NCBI RefSeq assembly: GCF_002087085.1
Contig: NZ_MWQY01000004.1
Coordinates: 1-64,000 of the forward strand
Origin: Marispirochaeta aestuarii
GTDB lineage: Bacteria; Spirochaetota; Spirochaetia; JC444; Marispirochaetaceae
Direction of reading: 5' to 3'
Length of the DNA stretch: 64,000 bases
Shown: one piece after another, positions 16,076 through 24,929 of the stretch
Layout of the letters: every line of letters begins with the position of its first letter
Position numbering within the stretch: position 1 is the stretch's first letter
Notes under the pieces: generated by a model
Told to the model about the DNA's origin: nothing
Seen by the model: the letters and a program-made list of their open reading frames with translations, nothing else
Databases searched by the model: none
Translations under genes and position numbers: made by a program

Positions 16076-16915
16076 ATGGAGGGTACAGGGATGGCGACAA
16101 AGCACTATACCGTTGACCTGCAGAACATCGACAGCGTCTCCGAAACCCTGAAGGCGATTCAGAACCTTCTGGATCGTGCGGGGAGCGGCAACGGCCGTAC
16201 TGGGACCGAAGAAGAGCATCTCAGCCTGGTATTCGGCAGCCAGGAAAACGGGAATTTCACCGAATTCGCCCCTCCCTCCTGGCATCTTGAAACACAGAGC
16301 GGACGCCCTATACCCCTGACCAGCGAGCACACCTTTTTTCATGCCGCCGGCGGCTTCGATATTCCCGGGCAGATTGAAGAGACCCTTGAACGCATGGGGG
16401 AATCAATGCTCATGGAGTCCGACACGGCCCCCCTGGGGTCCTATGCTTTTGTCGGCCTGATAATGGCCGGTCCGGAGTGGATACGCCCCTATGCGGAGTA
16501 TCTGCAGATTCTGAAGCGCTTTGATATGTTCAGCGATACCGAAGAGACCGACGGGATTTCCGCCGCGATCCAGACCTACGGATGGACCGAGGACACCCTG
16601 GAACTTCTGGCAATCAGAATGTTCTCCTGCCAGGGACACAGCGGAGGCGAGGCCTTCCAGGTGTTCAGGGATGAATTCGGTCTGAACGACGCCCTCGAGG
16701 ATGATGAGCTCCTTGGAGCCTTTGAAGGGGCCTTACGGCGGGAGATAGAGGAACTCGAAGACGCAGACCTGGAATCATACTTCTGGTCCTGCGGCTACGA
16801 CCCCCGGGGGGGAGCCCCGGCCCAGGGCGAGGCAGGTACCCCCTGTGACGAAGTTATCTGGAACCTCATCAGGGAGTACCTGGTCCTGGACGACGAGGAT
16901 TACGAGTACTACTGA
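16076..16915 (+). CDS. acidic hypothetical protein
   Basis: This 279-residue soluble protein is not recognised. It is strongly acidic, most of all at the C-terminus (EELEDADLESY, LDDEDYEYY), with no signal peptide, no membrane segment and no catalytic motif that I can name. An internal ATG at 16091 is an alternative start. It lies 46 bp after the cyclase-like gene on the same strand and meets the DUF4340 gene tail to tail, overlapping by 7 bp. Confidence 0.6.
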   Translation: MEGTGMATKHYTVDLQNIDSVSETLKAIQNLLDRAGSGNGRTGTEEEHLSLVFGSQENGNFTEFAPPSWHLETQSGRPIPLTSEHTFFHAAGGFDIPGQIEETLERMGESMLMESDTAPLGSYAFVGLIMAGPEWIRPYAEYLQILKRFDMFSDTEETDGISAAIQTYGWTEDTLELLAIRMFSCQGHSGGEAFQVFRDEFGLNDALEDDELLGAFEGALRREIEELEDADLESYFWSCGYDPRGGAPAQGEAGTPCDEVIWNLIREYLVLDDEDYEYY

Positions 16916-17805
16916 TCCCCGCGTAAAAAGTCAGCCGGTGATTTAATCAGCTGATTCGCCTTGAAGGCTGCCAGACTGAAGATATAGGGGGTTTCAGAGG
17001 ATCGGGCCAGATACGGGCCCTCTTCGGTCTCCGTAAGAATCTCCACGCTTATATCCCCTCCGTCGGTTTCAAGGATTATCTGCATAATCAGTTCCCCCGT
17101 ATCCACCGCATCCTCAGGAAAATCCGCGGCGCTGAAGGCCGAGAAGTTCCGGACATACTGATCCAGCAGATCGGCATCGGCAGCTTCCCCGCTGTCGCTG
17201 GTCCAGCCCCCGTCGCTGCGGATAAATCCGCCGGGCTCCTCTCCCGTTTTGGCAAGAACAATCCGGCGAATACTCGCGGGGTCCAGGGTAAAAAGCTGTT
17301 TCTCCCGCAGGTCCCCGGCGGAAAGCTCAAAATCCCGGCGCAGGTTATCCGCAACAAGGATAACCTCCTTCTCTCCCGGAAAGCGTATATAACTCTGCCG
17401 GCCGGTGGTTCCGGCCTTGCCGATCAATACCGAACGAAGCTCTTCAGACCCCGAATAGACGGTCACCCGGATGGCCTCTTCCTCCTCGAGGCGGTAGGGG
17501 CGGAAATACCCTGAACTGCTCACCTGCTCCAGGGGCTGCAGATTGAGAATTTTTTCCGCCAGGTTTTCGATTTTATCGGCATCCCCCGGATAATTCTCAG
17601 AGCCTATCAGCCATTCTCCTCCGTTCTTCCTGAGTTCAATGTTCCTTTCGCCGTCGGCAATCGTCATGGCGCTTACGTCCGCCTCGATTGGCGCTACCTT
17701 CGGCTGTACAGATCTTCCCAGAAACTGCTGCAGCACGAGAACGGCAAGGAGCAGCGCGATCAATATCAGATAGACAGTTTTCCGTCTGCTCAAACCCTGA
17801 ATCAT
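16909..17805 (-). CDS. DUF4340 membrane-anchored protein
   Basis: This 298-residue protein has a single N-terminal membrane helix (about 11-28, YLILIALLLAVLVLQQF) and a periplasmic beta-rich body with WLIGSENYPGDADKIENLAE and LFTLDPASIRRIVL. This is the pattern of DUF4340 proteins that accompany GldG-like proteins. It is the last gene of the ABC operon and overlaps the GldG-like gene by 4 bp. Its role is unknown; the context suggests a cell-envelope or surface-export complex. Confidence 0.82.
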   Translation of the reverse strand: MIQGLSRRKTVYLILIALLLAVLVLQQFLGRSVQPKVAPIEADVSAMTIADGERNIELRKNGGEWLIGSENYPGDADKIENLAEKILNLQPLEQVSSSGYFRPYRLEEEEAIRVTVYSGSEELRSVLIGKAGTTGRQSYIRFPGEKEVILVADNLRRDFELSAGDLREKQLFTLDPASIRRIVLAKTGEEPGGFIRSDGGWTSDSGEAADADLLDQYVRNFSAFSAADFPEDAVDTGELIMQIILETDGGDISVEILTETEEGPYLARSSETPYIFSLAAFKANQLIKSPADFLRGDQ

Positions 17806-19838
17806 TTTTCCACCTCCCTGTTTCCTTCCCCGGTAAAGGTCCGGCGGATGTTCCTGCGCCTGGCTTCACGCAGCCGCCAGACCAGAAGACCGGCGACGAT
17901 TACCAGGAGCGGCATCCCGACCATGGCAAAACCCTTTACAAAACTCCGGTACCGGGGCGATGTATCCCCCAGGGGCATAAGGTTCAAGCCTTTGCTGCGG
18001 GTCAGGGGCAGCTCCTCGTTTCCGTTCATATAGTCAAGCATGTTCTGAATGAGAATGGCATTGGGACTTGTTCCCTGAGGGTCGACGAGCTGGGCCCCGG
18101 TAAGTTCGGAGCTTCCCGCCACAAGCAGCTTGCCCCTCCGGATTCCCCGCTCAATATGGCGGGAACCACTGATCCCCTCATCCAGGACCTCCGTTTCCAG
18201 GGGACCTTCAAAATAGCTCGGGAAGTAGCCCTCGGCAAGGATCATCAGGGGGTAGCTCTGCAGTTCCGAGTCCGCCGGGGGACTCATACCCATGGGATTC
18301 AGATCGATAGTATCCTCCATGGTCCAGGCTTCATCGGAGGAGCGGGCCAGTACCCGGAGGTCCACCTCCGCAGGCGGATTTTCCGCACCCTTCAGGCTGG
18401 AAGCTGCAAAGAACGCCACCTGTCCAAGATTCTTTGTGATGGGATGCTCCTGGTCCAGGCTCTTTTTCTCGAGAAGAGGTACGTAATAGAGGGGCATTTC
18501 GCCGAACTGCTGGCGTACAGTATAAGCATTTTTATCCAGAAGAATATTCTGCTCAAGCTCCACACCATAGCGGGAAAGCATTTTGGTAAGACCGTGGTTT
18601 ATGGGCAGGTACGATGGAGGAGCGTTCTGGGTCTGGACAATCTCGTAGGGATCCGCCAATACCATCAGGCTTCCTCCCTGCATCAGAAACTGGTCAAGGG
18701 CGTAGAGCTCCTTTTCGGGAATCGGAGATTTTGGCCCGTTGATTATCAGGGTATTGATTCCCGCGGGGATTTCATCCTGCTTCAGGTTGATTTCCCTGAA
18801 TTCATACAGATCGCTGCTCAAATTCCGAAAGACCCCGGCACCTCTCTGGCTGTCGTCCAGAGCTTTCTCGCCGTGCCCCGTCAGGTAGCCCACGGCGGGG
18901 TTATTGCTCAAGAGCCCTTCCAGGGCCCCCTCTATCCGTTCCTGTATATTCGAGAGCCCCGCCAGGGCATATCCGCCGAAGAGCTGCTGGGAAAGATCCA
19001 GAGGCAGGGTCTCAAAGCGGTCTCCCAGACGGAGAACCATGCCCACCGTGGCCTGGCGGTTCCGTCCGGGATTGTCCTGGTCCGGGTAGGATATCCGCTG
19101 AAAACCGTACTGTTCCCCCAGGGATGCCACCGCGGCATCCTGATCCACGGTTTCCACTCTCAGGTCCAGAATCCCGTTCTTTTCCGCGTTGACCGCCTGT
19201 ACAGCTTCCGTCACAAGGTCTTCCAGCTCATCGAAACCGGCAATGCGGTAGGAAGCCAGGGCGGGGCTGTAATACAGAACGGTCTCCACCTTTTCATCCA
19301 GGGCCGCTGCGGCCTCAACGGTACCCACCAGGCGGGAGATGGTGGTTGTAATCCGGTATTCCAGTCCCTCGGTGCCGGTGATCTCCTGCAGCTGGGCCAC
19401 CTCGTCGGCGTAGCTTACGGCAATACCCATGTAGGCGTTCCGGGACTGGAACTCGTCGCTCCTGACCTCCTGAACCTGAACGCTGCGGATACCGTAGGAG
19501 TCGGCGGTCTCCCGGCCCCCGTCGCTCTCCATATCCACCAGCTGATACCGGAAGTTGGGATTCCCCAGGGAATCGTATTCCGCAAGCAGGTCCCGGACAT
19601 AACGGGCCACGGTATTATAGGGTGCCGGAAGGTCCCGGGAAAAGAAGACCGAGACCGTCAGAGGCTCCCGGAGGGTGGCGATGGTCTCACGGCTGACGGA
19701 GGAGAGGGAGTAGGTATTCCCCTCTGTCAGGTCGATCCGGAAAAACCAGTCCAGGCAGACGAGATTGACCAGTACGATGACAACAAGCAGAAGCAGCCGG
19801 TTGCTGCGCTCGGAAGCAAGATATTCTTTAATTTTCAT
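17802..19838 (-). CDS. GldG-like ABC-associated protein
   Basis: This 678-residue protein has an N-terminal membrane helix (about 15-33), a very long extracytoplasmic region and a C-terminal membrane helix near 645-665 followed by a basic tail. The opening IDLTEGNTYSLS is diagnostic of the GldG/ABC_transp_aux family, and the central part has the family's GATase-like domain (GGSLMVLADPYE). In gliding Bacteroidetes GldAFG is an ABC complex; in non-gliding bacteria, spirochaetes included, the role is undefined. It starts three bases after the permease gene ends. Confidence 0.88.
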   Translation of the reverse strand: MKIKEYLASERSNRLLLLVVIVLVNLVCLDWFFRIDLTEGNTYSLSSVSRETIATLREPLTVSVFFSRDLPAPYNTVARYVRDLLAEYDSLGNPNFRYQLVDMESDGGRETADSYGIRSVQVQEVRSDEFQSRNAYMGIAVSYADEVAQLQEITGTEGLEYRITTTISRLVGTVEAAAALDEKVETVLYYSPALASYRIAGFDELEDLVTEAVQAVNAEKNGILDLRVETVDQDAAVASLGEQYGFQRISYPDQDNPGRNRQATVGMVLRLGDRFETLPLDLSQQLFGGYALAGLSNIQERIEGALEGLLSNNPAVGYLTGHGEKALDDSQRGAGVFRNLSSDLYEFREINLKQDEIPAGINTLIINGPKSPIPEKELYALDQFLMQGGSLMVLADPYEIVQTQNAPPSYLPINHGLTKMLSRYGVELEQNILLDKNAYTVRQQFGEMPLYYVPLLEKKSLDQEHPITKNLGQVAFFAASSLKGAENPPAEVDLRVLARSSDEAWTMEDTIDLNPMGMSPPADSELQSYPLMILAEGYFPSYFEGPLETEVLDEGISGSRHIERGIRRGKLLVAGSSELTGAQLVDPQGTSPNAILIQNMLDYMNGNEELPLTRSKGLNLMPLGDTSPRYRSFVKGFAMVGMPLLVIVAGLLVWRLREARRRNIRRTFTGEGNREVEK

Positions 19839-19841
19839 GCT

Positions 19842-20546
19842 CTACCTCCGTGCCTCTACGCCCCGGACAGCGCCGATCAGAAATACCAGACTCAAGGATA
19901 TAAAATAGACGAAGGCGCGGGAATCCAGGATCCCCCGGGAGATGGTCTCGAAGTGGTAGCCGGCGCTGAAGTATTCCAGAAAGCCCACCAGGAGCGGAGG
20001 AAGGAATACCATGAAACTGTCCATGAAGGTCAGCACCAGGCAGATGGAAAGGGCGGTAACGAAGGCCACGATCTGGTTGCCCGTTCTTGAGGAGGCATAA
20101 AGCCCCACCGCGGTGTAGGCCGCACCGAGAAAGAAGGCGCCGAGATACCCCCCGGCAACCGGACCGGGATCGATATCCCCGGCAGGGGCGATCAGCAGCA
20201 GATAGAGCAGCGTGGGCCCCAGTAAACCGCAGAGTATCCCCAGGGCTGCAAGGTATTTTCCCACAATGATCTTTTCCGCTCCCGCCGGAAGGGTTATCAG
20301 CGTCTCGATGGTGCCGCTCTTGAACTCCTCGGAGAGCATCCGCATGCTTACCGCGGGAAGAAAGAAGGAGAAAAACAGGGGAAGCAGCCGAAAGAAGCCC
20401 CGCAGTTCCGCCCGGTCGAAGATGAAAAAGGTGGGAAAAAAGAATACGGCGTTTATCAGCAGAAACAGAGCAATGACAATGTAGGCCATGGGGCTCTGAA
20501 AAAAGGAAGCAGCCTCGCGTCGGGCAATGATCAGTACCGTCTTCAT
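19842..20546 (-). CDS. ABC transporter permease (GldF-like, ABC-2 type)
   Basis: This 234-residue integral membrane protein has six predicted helices, typical of ABC-2 permeases. The family opening is recognisable (IARREAASFFQSPMAYIV), followed by LLSEEFKSGTIETLI, a loop conserved in GldF/NosY-like permeases. It overlaps the ATPase gene by 4 bp and is followed after three bases by the GldG-like gene, so it forms the membrane core of that complex. Confidence 0.9.
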   Translation of the reverse strand: MKTVLIIARREAASFFQSPMAYIVIALFLLINAVFFFPTFFIFDRAELRGFFRLLPLFFSFFLPAVSMRMLSEEFKSGTIETLITLPAGAEKIIVGKYLAALGILCGLLGPTLLYLLLIAPAGDIDPGPVAGGYLGAFFLGAAYTAVGLYASSRTGNQIVAFVTALSICLVLTFMDSFMVFLPPLLVGFLEYFSAGYHFETISRGILDSRAFVYFISLSLVFLIGAVRGVEARR

Positions 20547-21493
20547 GCGGCACCCCCTTCTTCAGTTCCTTCAAGGGTTAGCCCCCGGAAGACATCCTCC
20601 AGAGAGTTCTTCTGCTGGCTCAGTTCATAGAGCTGCCAGCCCCTTTCCGCCACGCTGCGGGCAATAACAGGCCGCAGGTCCTCCTTCCCCTCCAGACTCA
20701 GCAACACCCCGGAAAGCCCGGCCTCGGCATCTCCGGCGGGATACGCATCCTTTACACCTTCAAGACTCCGCAGGCTCTGTTCAAGCTCCGCGGCGGAACA
20801 GCCGGAAACCTGAACCCGAATTGTAACGCTGCTGCCGAAACGGGCGGTCAGCTCCGTTGTGGGTGAGTCCGCCACCAGCCGTCCGTGGCTTACAATCATT
20901 ACCCTGTTGCAGAGGGTCTCAACCTCCGGAAGAATGTGGGTGGAGATTACAACCGTCTTGGTCCTGCCGATCTCCTTTATAAGCCTGCGGACTTCAATTA
21001 TCTGGTTCGGATCCAGGCCGGAGGTCGGTTCATCCAGAATAAGCACGTCCGGATCATGTATAAGGGCAAAGGCAAGGCCTACGCGCTGCTTGTAGCCCCG
21101 GGAGAGGTTTTCAACATTCTTGTGCATTACGTCTTCAAGGGCGCACATTCCGGCTACCGTTCTGATTCTCTCAATGCTGTCGATTCCATGCATGGCCGCA
21201 GCATAGCGAAGAAAATCGTAAACCATCATATCGCCGTAAAAGGGAGCCATCTCCGGAAGATACCCGATCATGTTCTTTACCTTTTCGGGTTCCGTCTGAA
21301 CATTGATATCCCCTATCCGGACCGCCCCCCTGCTTGGTTCAAGGTATCCTGTTATCATTCGCATGGTCGTGGTTTTTCCGGCGCCGTTGGGTCCCAGGAG
21401 CCCGACAATTTCTCCCTTGGGAATGGAGAAGGACAGGTCGTCCACGGCGCAGAAGTCACCGAAGTAGCGGGTCACATTGGCAACATCGATCAT
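20543..21493 (-). CDS. ABC transporter ATP-binding protein (GldA-like)
   Basis: This 316-residue ATPase has Walker A GPNGAGKTTTMRM, Q-loop region MIGYLPEMAPFY, signature NLSRGYKQRVGLA, Walker B VLILDEPTSGLD and switch His in ISTHILPE. The C-terminal 90 residues form an extra domain, as in GldA/NatA/CcmA-type exporters. It heads the four-gene operon and a GGAGG lies close upstream of its ATG. Together with the GldF- and GldG-like proteins it probably drives an envelope process rather than solute import. Confidence 0.93.
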   Translation of the reverse strand: MIDVANVTRYFGDFCAVDDLSFSIPKGEIVGLLGPNGAGKTTTMRMITGYLEPSRGAVRIGDINVQTEPEKVKNMIGYLPEMAPFYGDMMVYDFLRYAAAMHGIDSIERIRTVAGMCALEDVMHKNVENLSRGYKQRVGLAFALIHDPDVLILDEPTSGLDPNQIIEVRRLIKEIGRTKTVVISTHILPEVETLCNRVMIVSHGRLVADSPTTELTARFGSSVTIRVQVSGCSAAELEQSLRSLEGVKDAYPAGDAEAGLSGVLLSLEGKEDLRPVIARSVAERGWQLYELSQQKNSLEDVFRGLTLEGTEEGGAA

Positions 21494-21584
21494 TAATCGT
21501 GCCTCCTGCTATGAGAAAAATACGTTCTTCCTTCGTTTAACTGATAAAATACCGCAAAGACCCGTTTTTCTGCAAGATGTATTT

Positions 21585-22244
21585 CTATTTTGAGCCGGCA
21601 ATCTCGATCCCAAAGGGAGTTTCTTTTATGGAACAGGTTCCAAAGCGTGTCCCGCTGAAAACAGCAGTGATTTCATGTGCCGTATAAGCCGCACGAACGG
21701 AAGTTTCAAGTCCCCTTTTAACGGCCTTCCCTTTTACCATGAGCTTCATAAAAAGAAGAATCAGCACATTCATGCTACGTTTCAGATCACTGATAAAGAA
21801 TTTCCCTCCGGGTTTCAGAACACGGTAGATCTCGTCAATAACTCTGCCCGGATTCTCCCACTCATGGAGGGAGCCGTTGGAGAAAACCGCATCCACGCTC
21901 TCATTTTCCAGGGGAATATCCATAACGGTGGCGTGCAGGTATTCTGCACGTTCCTGCAGTCTGTACTCCTTCCTGTTCCTTTCGGCTACAGCGATCATGG
22001 CCGGACTGATATCCACCCCGACAAGGGAAGTATTCTCTGTCTCCTGCAGCCATTCAAGACCCAGGTATCCCGGCCCGGGACCCAGTTCAAGGACACGTCC
22101 AGACGAGATTCCTGCCTTCAGAATGCTCTTCGTCTCCATAAGCCCGCGGTCCCTGAGACCTCTCTGCATGATATCATACTGCTCCACCGTGGCTTCTTCC
22201 CGGATTCCTTCTGTTGTTTCGATCACTCTTTTCTTCTTCATCAT
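21585..22244 (-). CDS. class I SAM-dependent methyltransferase
   Basis: This 219-residue protein has the Rossmann-type SAM site VLELGPGPGYLG, the acidic ribose contact VGVDISPAMI, and the post-motifs ATVMDIPLENESVD, NGSLHEW and VLKPGGKFFISDL. This is the small-molecule methyltransferase pattern (UbiE/COQ5-like); the substrate is unknown. Strong AAGGAG precedes its ATG. Upstream is a promoter containing a palindrome that nearly matches one before the PadR gene, so this gene is probably the regulator's target. Confidence 0.88.
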   Translation of the reverse strand: MMKKKRVIETTEGIREEATVEQYDIMQRGLRDRGLMETKSILKAGISSGRVLELGPGPGYLGLEWLQETENTSLVGVDISPAMIAVAERNRKEYRLQERAEYLHATVMDIPLENESVDAVFSNGSLHEWENPGRVIDEIYRVLKPGGKFFISDLKRSMNVLILLFMKLMVKGKAVKRGLETSVRAAYTAHEITAVFSGTRFGTCSIKETPFGIEIAGSK

Positions 22245-22262
22245 TTTCTCCTTATATCATAT

Positions 22263-22291
22263 TGTATATACAACCTTGTATATTGTGACAA
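22263..22291 (-). promoter_or_regulatory. PadR-type operator inside the methyltransferase promoter
   Basis: On the - strand TTGTCA (22291-22286), 17 bp and TATACA (22268-22263) form a promoter. Its spacer holds the palindrome TATACAA-GG-TTGTATA (22282-22267). The same 7 bp arms with a 2 bp centre occur at 22845-22860 before the PadR gene. Binding there would block RNA polymerase. Confidence 0.72.
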
Positions 22292-22295
22292 AAAA

Positions 22296-22832
22296 TTACA
22301 GCCGATCAAGCTCAATCCCCGCTAAAACCTCCTCAAGCCAGGCAAGTTCGGCCCTTACATGATGCCGGGTATGGGAAAAGATAGCCCCCGCAACAGGTGG
22401 AACCCTGGGATCGGAACGCATCTCCTTTTCATGCCCGCCAAGATAGTCGAGGGTCCGTCGTGTATCTTCAAGGCGTTTCCGGATAAACTTCAGCTGCTCT
22501 TCCCTGGACAACTCCTTCAGAAAGAACAGGGCAATGTCAAAGGGATAATAAACTCGGTCCTCCCTTGTCCAGGCGTCCCGCAGAAGAGAACGGAACTCAT
22601 CCTTACCATCATCGGTCAGCTCATATACCCGTCGGGAGGGTCTGCCCTTCTCCTGTTCGACAGCCAGCTCCCGGACAAGCCCCTCCTCGGTAAGCTTTCG
22701 CAGAGCAAAGTAGATTGAACCGAAGGCGATACTCGTCCAGTCGCCCATGAACTGCTCAATTATGCTCTTGAGTTCATATCCGTAAAGGGGCCTCTCCTTG
22801 AGGAGTCCGAGTATTGCCAGTCGCGTTGACAT
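22296..22832 (-). CDS. PadR-family transcriptional regulator
   Basis: This protein of about 178 residues has the PadR winged-helix opening STRLAILGLLKERPLYGYEL and wing FGSIYFALRKLTEEGLV with a basic turn (EQEKGRPSRRVYELT), followed by a C-terminal helical dimerisation domain. The ATG at 22832 is preferred to an upstream GTG (22844) because GAGGGAAGAA lies immediately before it and the protein then begins like other PadR members. It probably represses itself and the downstream methyltransferase through the paired palindromes. The inducer is unknown. Confidence 0.9.
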   Translation of the reverse strand: MSTRLAILGLLKERPLYGYELKSIIEQFMGDWTSIAFGSIYFALRKLTEEGLVRELAVEQEKGRPSRRVYELTDDGKDEFRSLLRDAWTREDRVYYPFDIALFFLKELSREEQLKFIRKRLEDTRRTLDYLGGHEKEMRSDPRVPPVAGAIFSHTRHHVRAELAWLEEVLAGIELDRL

Positions 22833-22844
22833 TTCTTCCCTCAC

Positions 22845-22888
22845 TATACAAGCTTGTATATTATCGATTGAAATCTGCGCAGTGTCAA
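22845..22888 (-). promoter_or_regulatory. padR promoter with overlapping PadR-type operator
   Basis: On the - strand TTGACA (22888-22883), a 17 bp spacer and GATAAT (22865-22860) form a near-consensus promoter. The perfect 16 bp palindrome TATACAAGCTTGTATA (22860-22845) starts at the last base of the -10 box and covers the expected start point. Autorepression is the simple reading. Confidence 0.78.
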
Positions 22889-22916
22889 GCCTATCCTTCG
22901 ATGGAGAGGCCCTGAA

Positions 22917-24710
22917 TCAGACCTTGAAGCGACGGACTTCCCGGATAAGAGACTCGATACTCTCCCTGTTCTCCCGGCTTATATCGTTGACCTTGTTTAC
23001 GCTGATACTGATCTCCTCGGCTCCGGCGGCCATTTCGCTGATGCTTCCGTTTACCTCTTCGGTTATCCTGCTCAGCATTTCCGTCTCTTTCATGACCTCT
23101 CTGGTTCCGTTGAGCATTTCTTCGGCTCCCGACTGCACTTCCGTTGTTACACCGTTCAACTCTCCGATGGCACTCAGGATTTCCCGGCTGCCGGCACTCT
23201 GTTCTTCCATGGCGTTGCGGATTACCTGTTCCCGTTCAGATACGGTCTTTATTTTTCCGTCTATGTCCTCAAACTTCACCAGAACGGAAGCCGCGGCTTT
23301 ATCGATTCCATCCATGGCGTCACGGATTTTCTTCAGGGCGGCGGAGACTGTTTTGGACTGGTTTCCGGAAGATTCCGCGAGCTTTCTTATCTCGTCCGCC
23401 ACAACGGCAAAACCCTTTCCTGACTCACCGGCATGGGCCGCCTCGATAGCGGCGTTCATGGACAGAAGGTTGGTCTGACTGGCGATGTCCTCGATGACGG
23501 TGCTGATCTCCAGCAACTCCTCCGACTCCCGGGCAATTCTGCGGATGCTGGCGGAAACCTCCTTCAGATCCTCACGCCCTTCAGCAGAGGCGTCACTCAG
23601 GCGAATTACGTCTTCCGAATTGTCCGCCAGGATTTTACTTACCGAGGAAATATTCGACAGCATCTCCTCTATTGCCGAGGAGGACTGGGTAACACTGGCG
23701 GCCTGCCGTTCGATAAGGGAGTTTAAATCCCGGATATTCCCGGTGATCTGTTCAATAACGGCACTTGTTTCCGTTGCCCCGGCCGCCTGGCTTTCCGTCT
23801 GATTTCTGATGCTCTGGATATTGGCACTGATCTGGTTAATCGAAGCGGCTGTCTCCGTCATGTTGGAAGCCAGTTCAATACCAACCCTGGACAGAACCTC
23901 CGTTTGTTGCGTAATCAGGCGTATTAAATCCGAGACTTTTATGAAGGTCTTGTTCAGTACACGGGCCATGGTACCTATTTCATCAAAACTCCTGAAATCA
24001 AGCCTTCGGGTAAGGTCTGTGAGCTCCCCCTTTCTGATCTCATTGAGCATTCCCACCACCTGCCGCACGGGAGCGATGACCTGTCCGGCCAGGATCCTGA
24101 TATTGAGGGCGGCGATTACGAGAGAAACAAGCAGCACAACAGCGTTTTTCCGTATCAGCGAGGAAAGGACCAGCCCTTCCCTAAAGGAGTTGAGCACTGC
24201 GATATTGAAGATAAAAAGAAAAAACGTCGCTCCAAAAAAGGTATAGATGGTGCTGATGCCGAGCTTCCAGCGGAAGCTGACCACCGTCTCCTTGCTGTCG
24301 CTATCCTTTTCGGCAATGAACTTCTCCAGCATCCTCGTGCTTATCATGATATGGGGAACGCTGAACAGGAAGATCAGGGGTATTGAAAGAAGGTTCGACA
24401 GGATAATTTGCTGAAGGGAGATTCCATCTATCCCGAACAGTCCCGTATTCGGCCCTATGAAGCAGAACACAAAAATCGACAGAAGGTAGAAATTCGGAAT
24501 GCCGCGCCGTTTCTCCCGGCGCAGGAGCTTCCCCCGGAGAATGAAAAAAATACCTGCAATAAAAACGAGAGCATACACTCCCTGCAGCGGGTTTGTAACA
24601 ACCGTCTGAAAAGTGTCCCCGGTCAGAATACCGCTGTAATTGACAAACAGGTTCCAGACCAGAGGGGGAACAAGATATCCGGTCAGATAGATAATGAGTA
24701 GTCTCTTCAT
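22917..24710 (-). CDS. methyl-accepting chemotaxis protein with multi-helix membrane domain
   Basis: In this protein of about 597 residues, the N-terminal 230 residues hold about six membrane helices with no large periplasmic ligand domain. A HAMP segment (about 235-290) and a full signalling domain follow, with hairpin tip [20 protein letters not shown] and [14 protein letters not shown]. The ATG at 24710 gives a normal membrane start ([16 protein letters not shown]); the frame is open further upstream but that extension is not membrane-like. It would sense membrane, redox or internal cues and signal to CheA/CheW encoded elsewhere. Confidence 0.9.
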   Translation of the reverse strand: MKRLLIIYLTGYLVPPLVWNLFVNYSGILTGDTFQTVVTNPLQGVYALVFIAGIFFILRGKLLRREKRRGIPNFYLLSIFVFCFIGPNTGLFGIDGISLQQIILSNLLSIPLIFLFSVPHIMISTRMLEKFIAEKDSDSKETVVSFRWKLGISTIYTFFGATFFLFIFNIAVLNSFREGLVLSSLIRKNAVVLLVSLVIAALNIRILAGQVIAPVRQVVGMLNEIRKGELTDLTRRLDFRSFDEIGTMARVLNKTFIKVSDLIRLITQQTEVLSRVGIELASNMTETAASINQISANIQSIRNQTESQAAGATETSAVIEQITGNIRDLNSLIERQAASVTQSSSAIEEMLSNISSVSKILADNSEDVIRLSDASAEGREDLKEVSASIRRIARESEELLEISTVIEDIASQTNLLSMNAAIEAAHAGESGKGFAVVADEIRKLAESSGNQSKTVSAALKKIRDAMDGIDKAAASVLVKFEDIDGKIKTVSEREQVIRNAMEEQSAGSREILSAIGELNGVTTEVQSGAEEMLNGTREVMKETEMLSRITEEVNGSISEMAAGAEEISISVNKVNDISRENRESIESLIREVRRFKV

Positions 24711-24863
24711 AACAGGGATACTATACTTGACATTTTGGAAGCTGAGAAGGGTGGATGGAATTATCCGGAGCATGCAGGAGATTGACCTGAGGGAGAAACT
24801 CCTGCGCTATCCCGTACCGGAAGGGCTTACACCGGACGCCACAAGCCGGTATACGAAGGGTGT

Positions 24864-24922
24864 AAAAATCCGCCCTGAAGAACGACACTGGAGCATTTTC
24901 CGGGACCTGTGTTCTTCAGGGC
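24864..24922 (-). terminator. terminator of the sufC operon
   Basis: On the - strand the perfect 12 bp arms GCCCTGAAGAAC and GTTCTTCAGGGC (24922-24911, 24883-24872) are separated by 27 bases and followed by GGATTTTT. It begins 8 bases past the SufB/D-like stop. The loop is long but the stem and T-run fit intrinsic termination. Confidence 0.6.
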
Positions 24923-24929
24923 ATTCGGA

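Noticed and set aside
17688-20090. 800-codon open frame antisense to the GldG/permease genes
   Set aside because: It results from high GC at third positions of the real genes; the translation has no domain and contradicts the clear GldG homology on the other strand.
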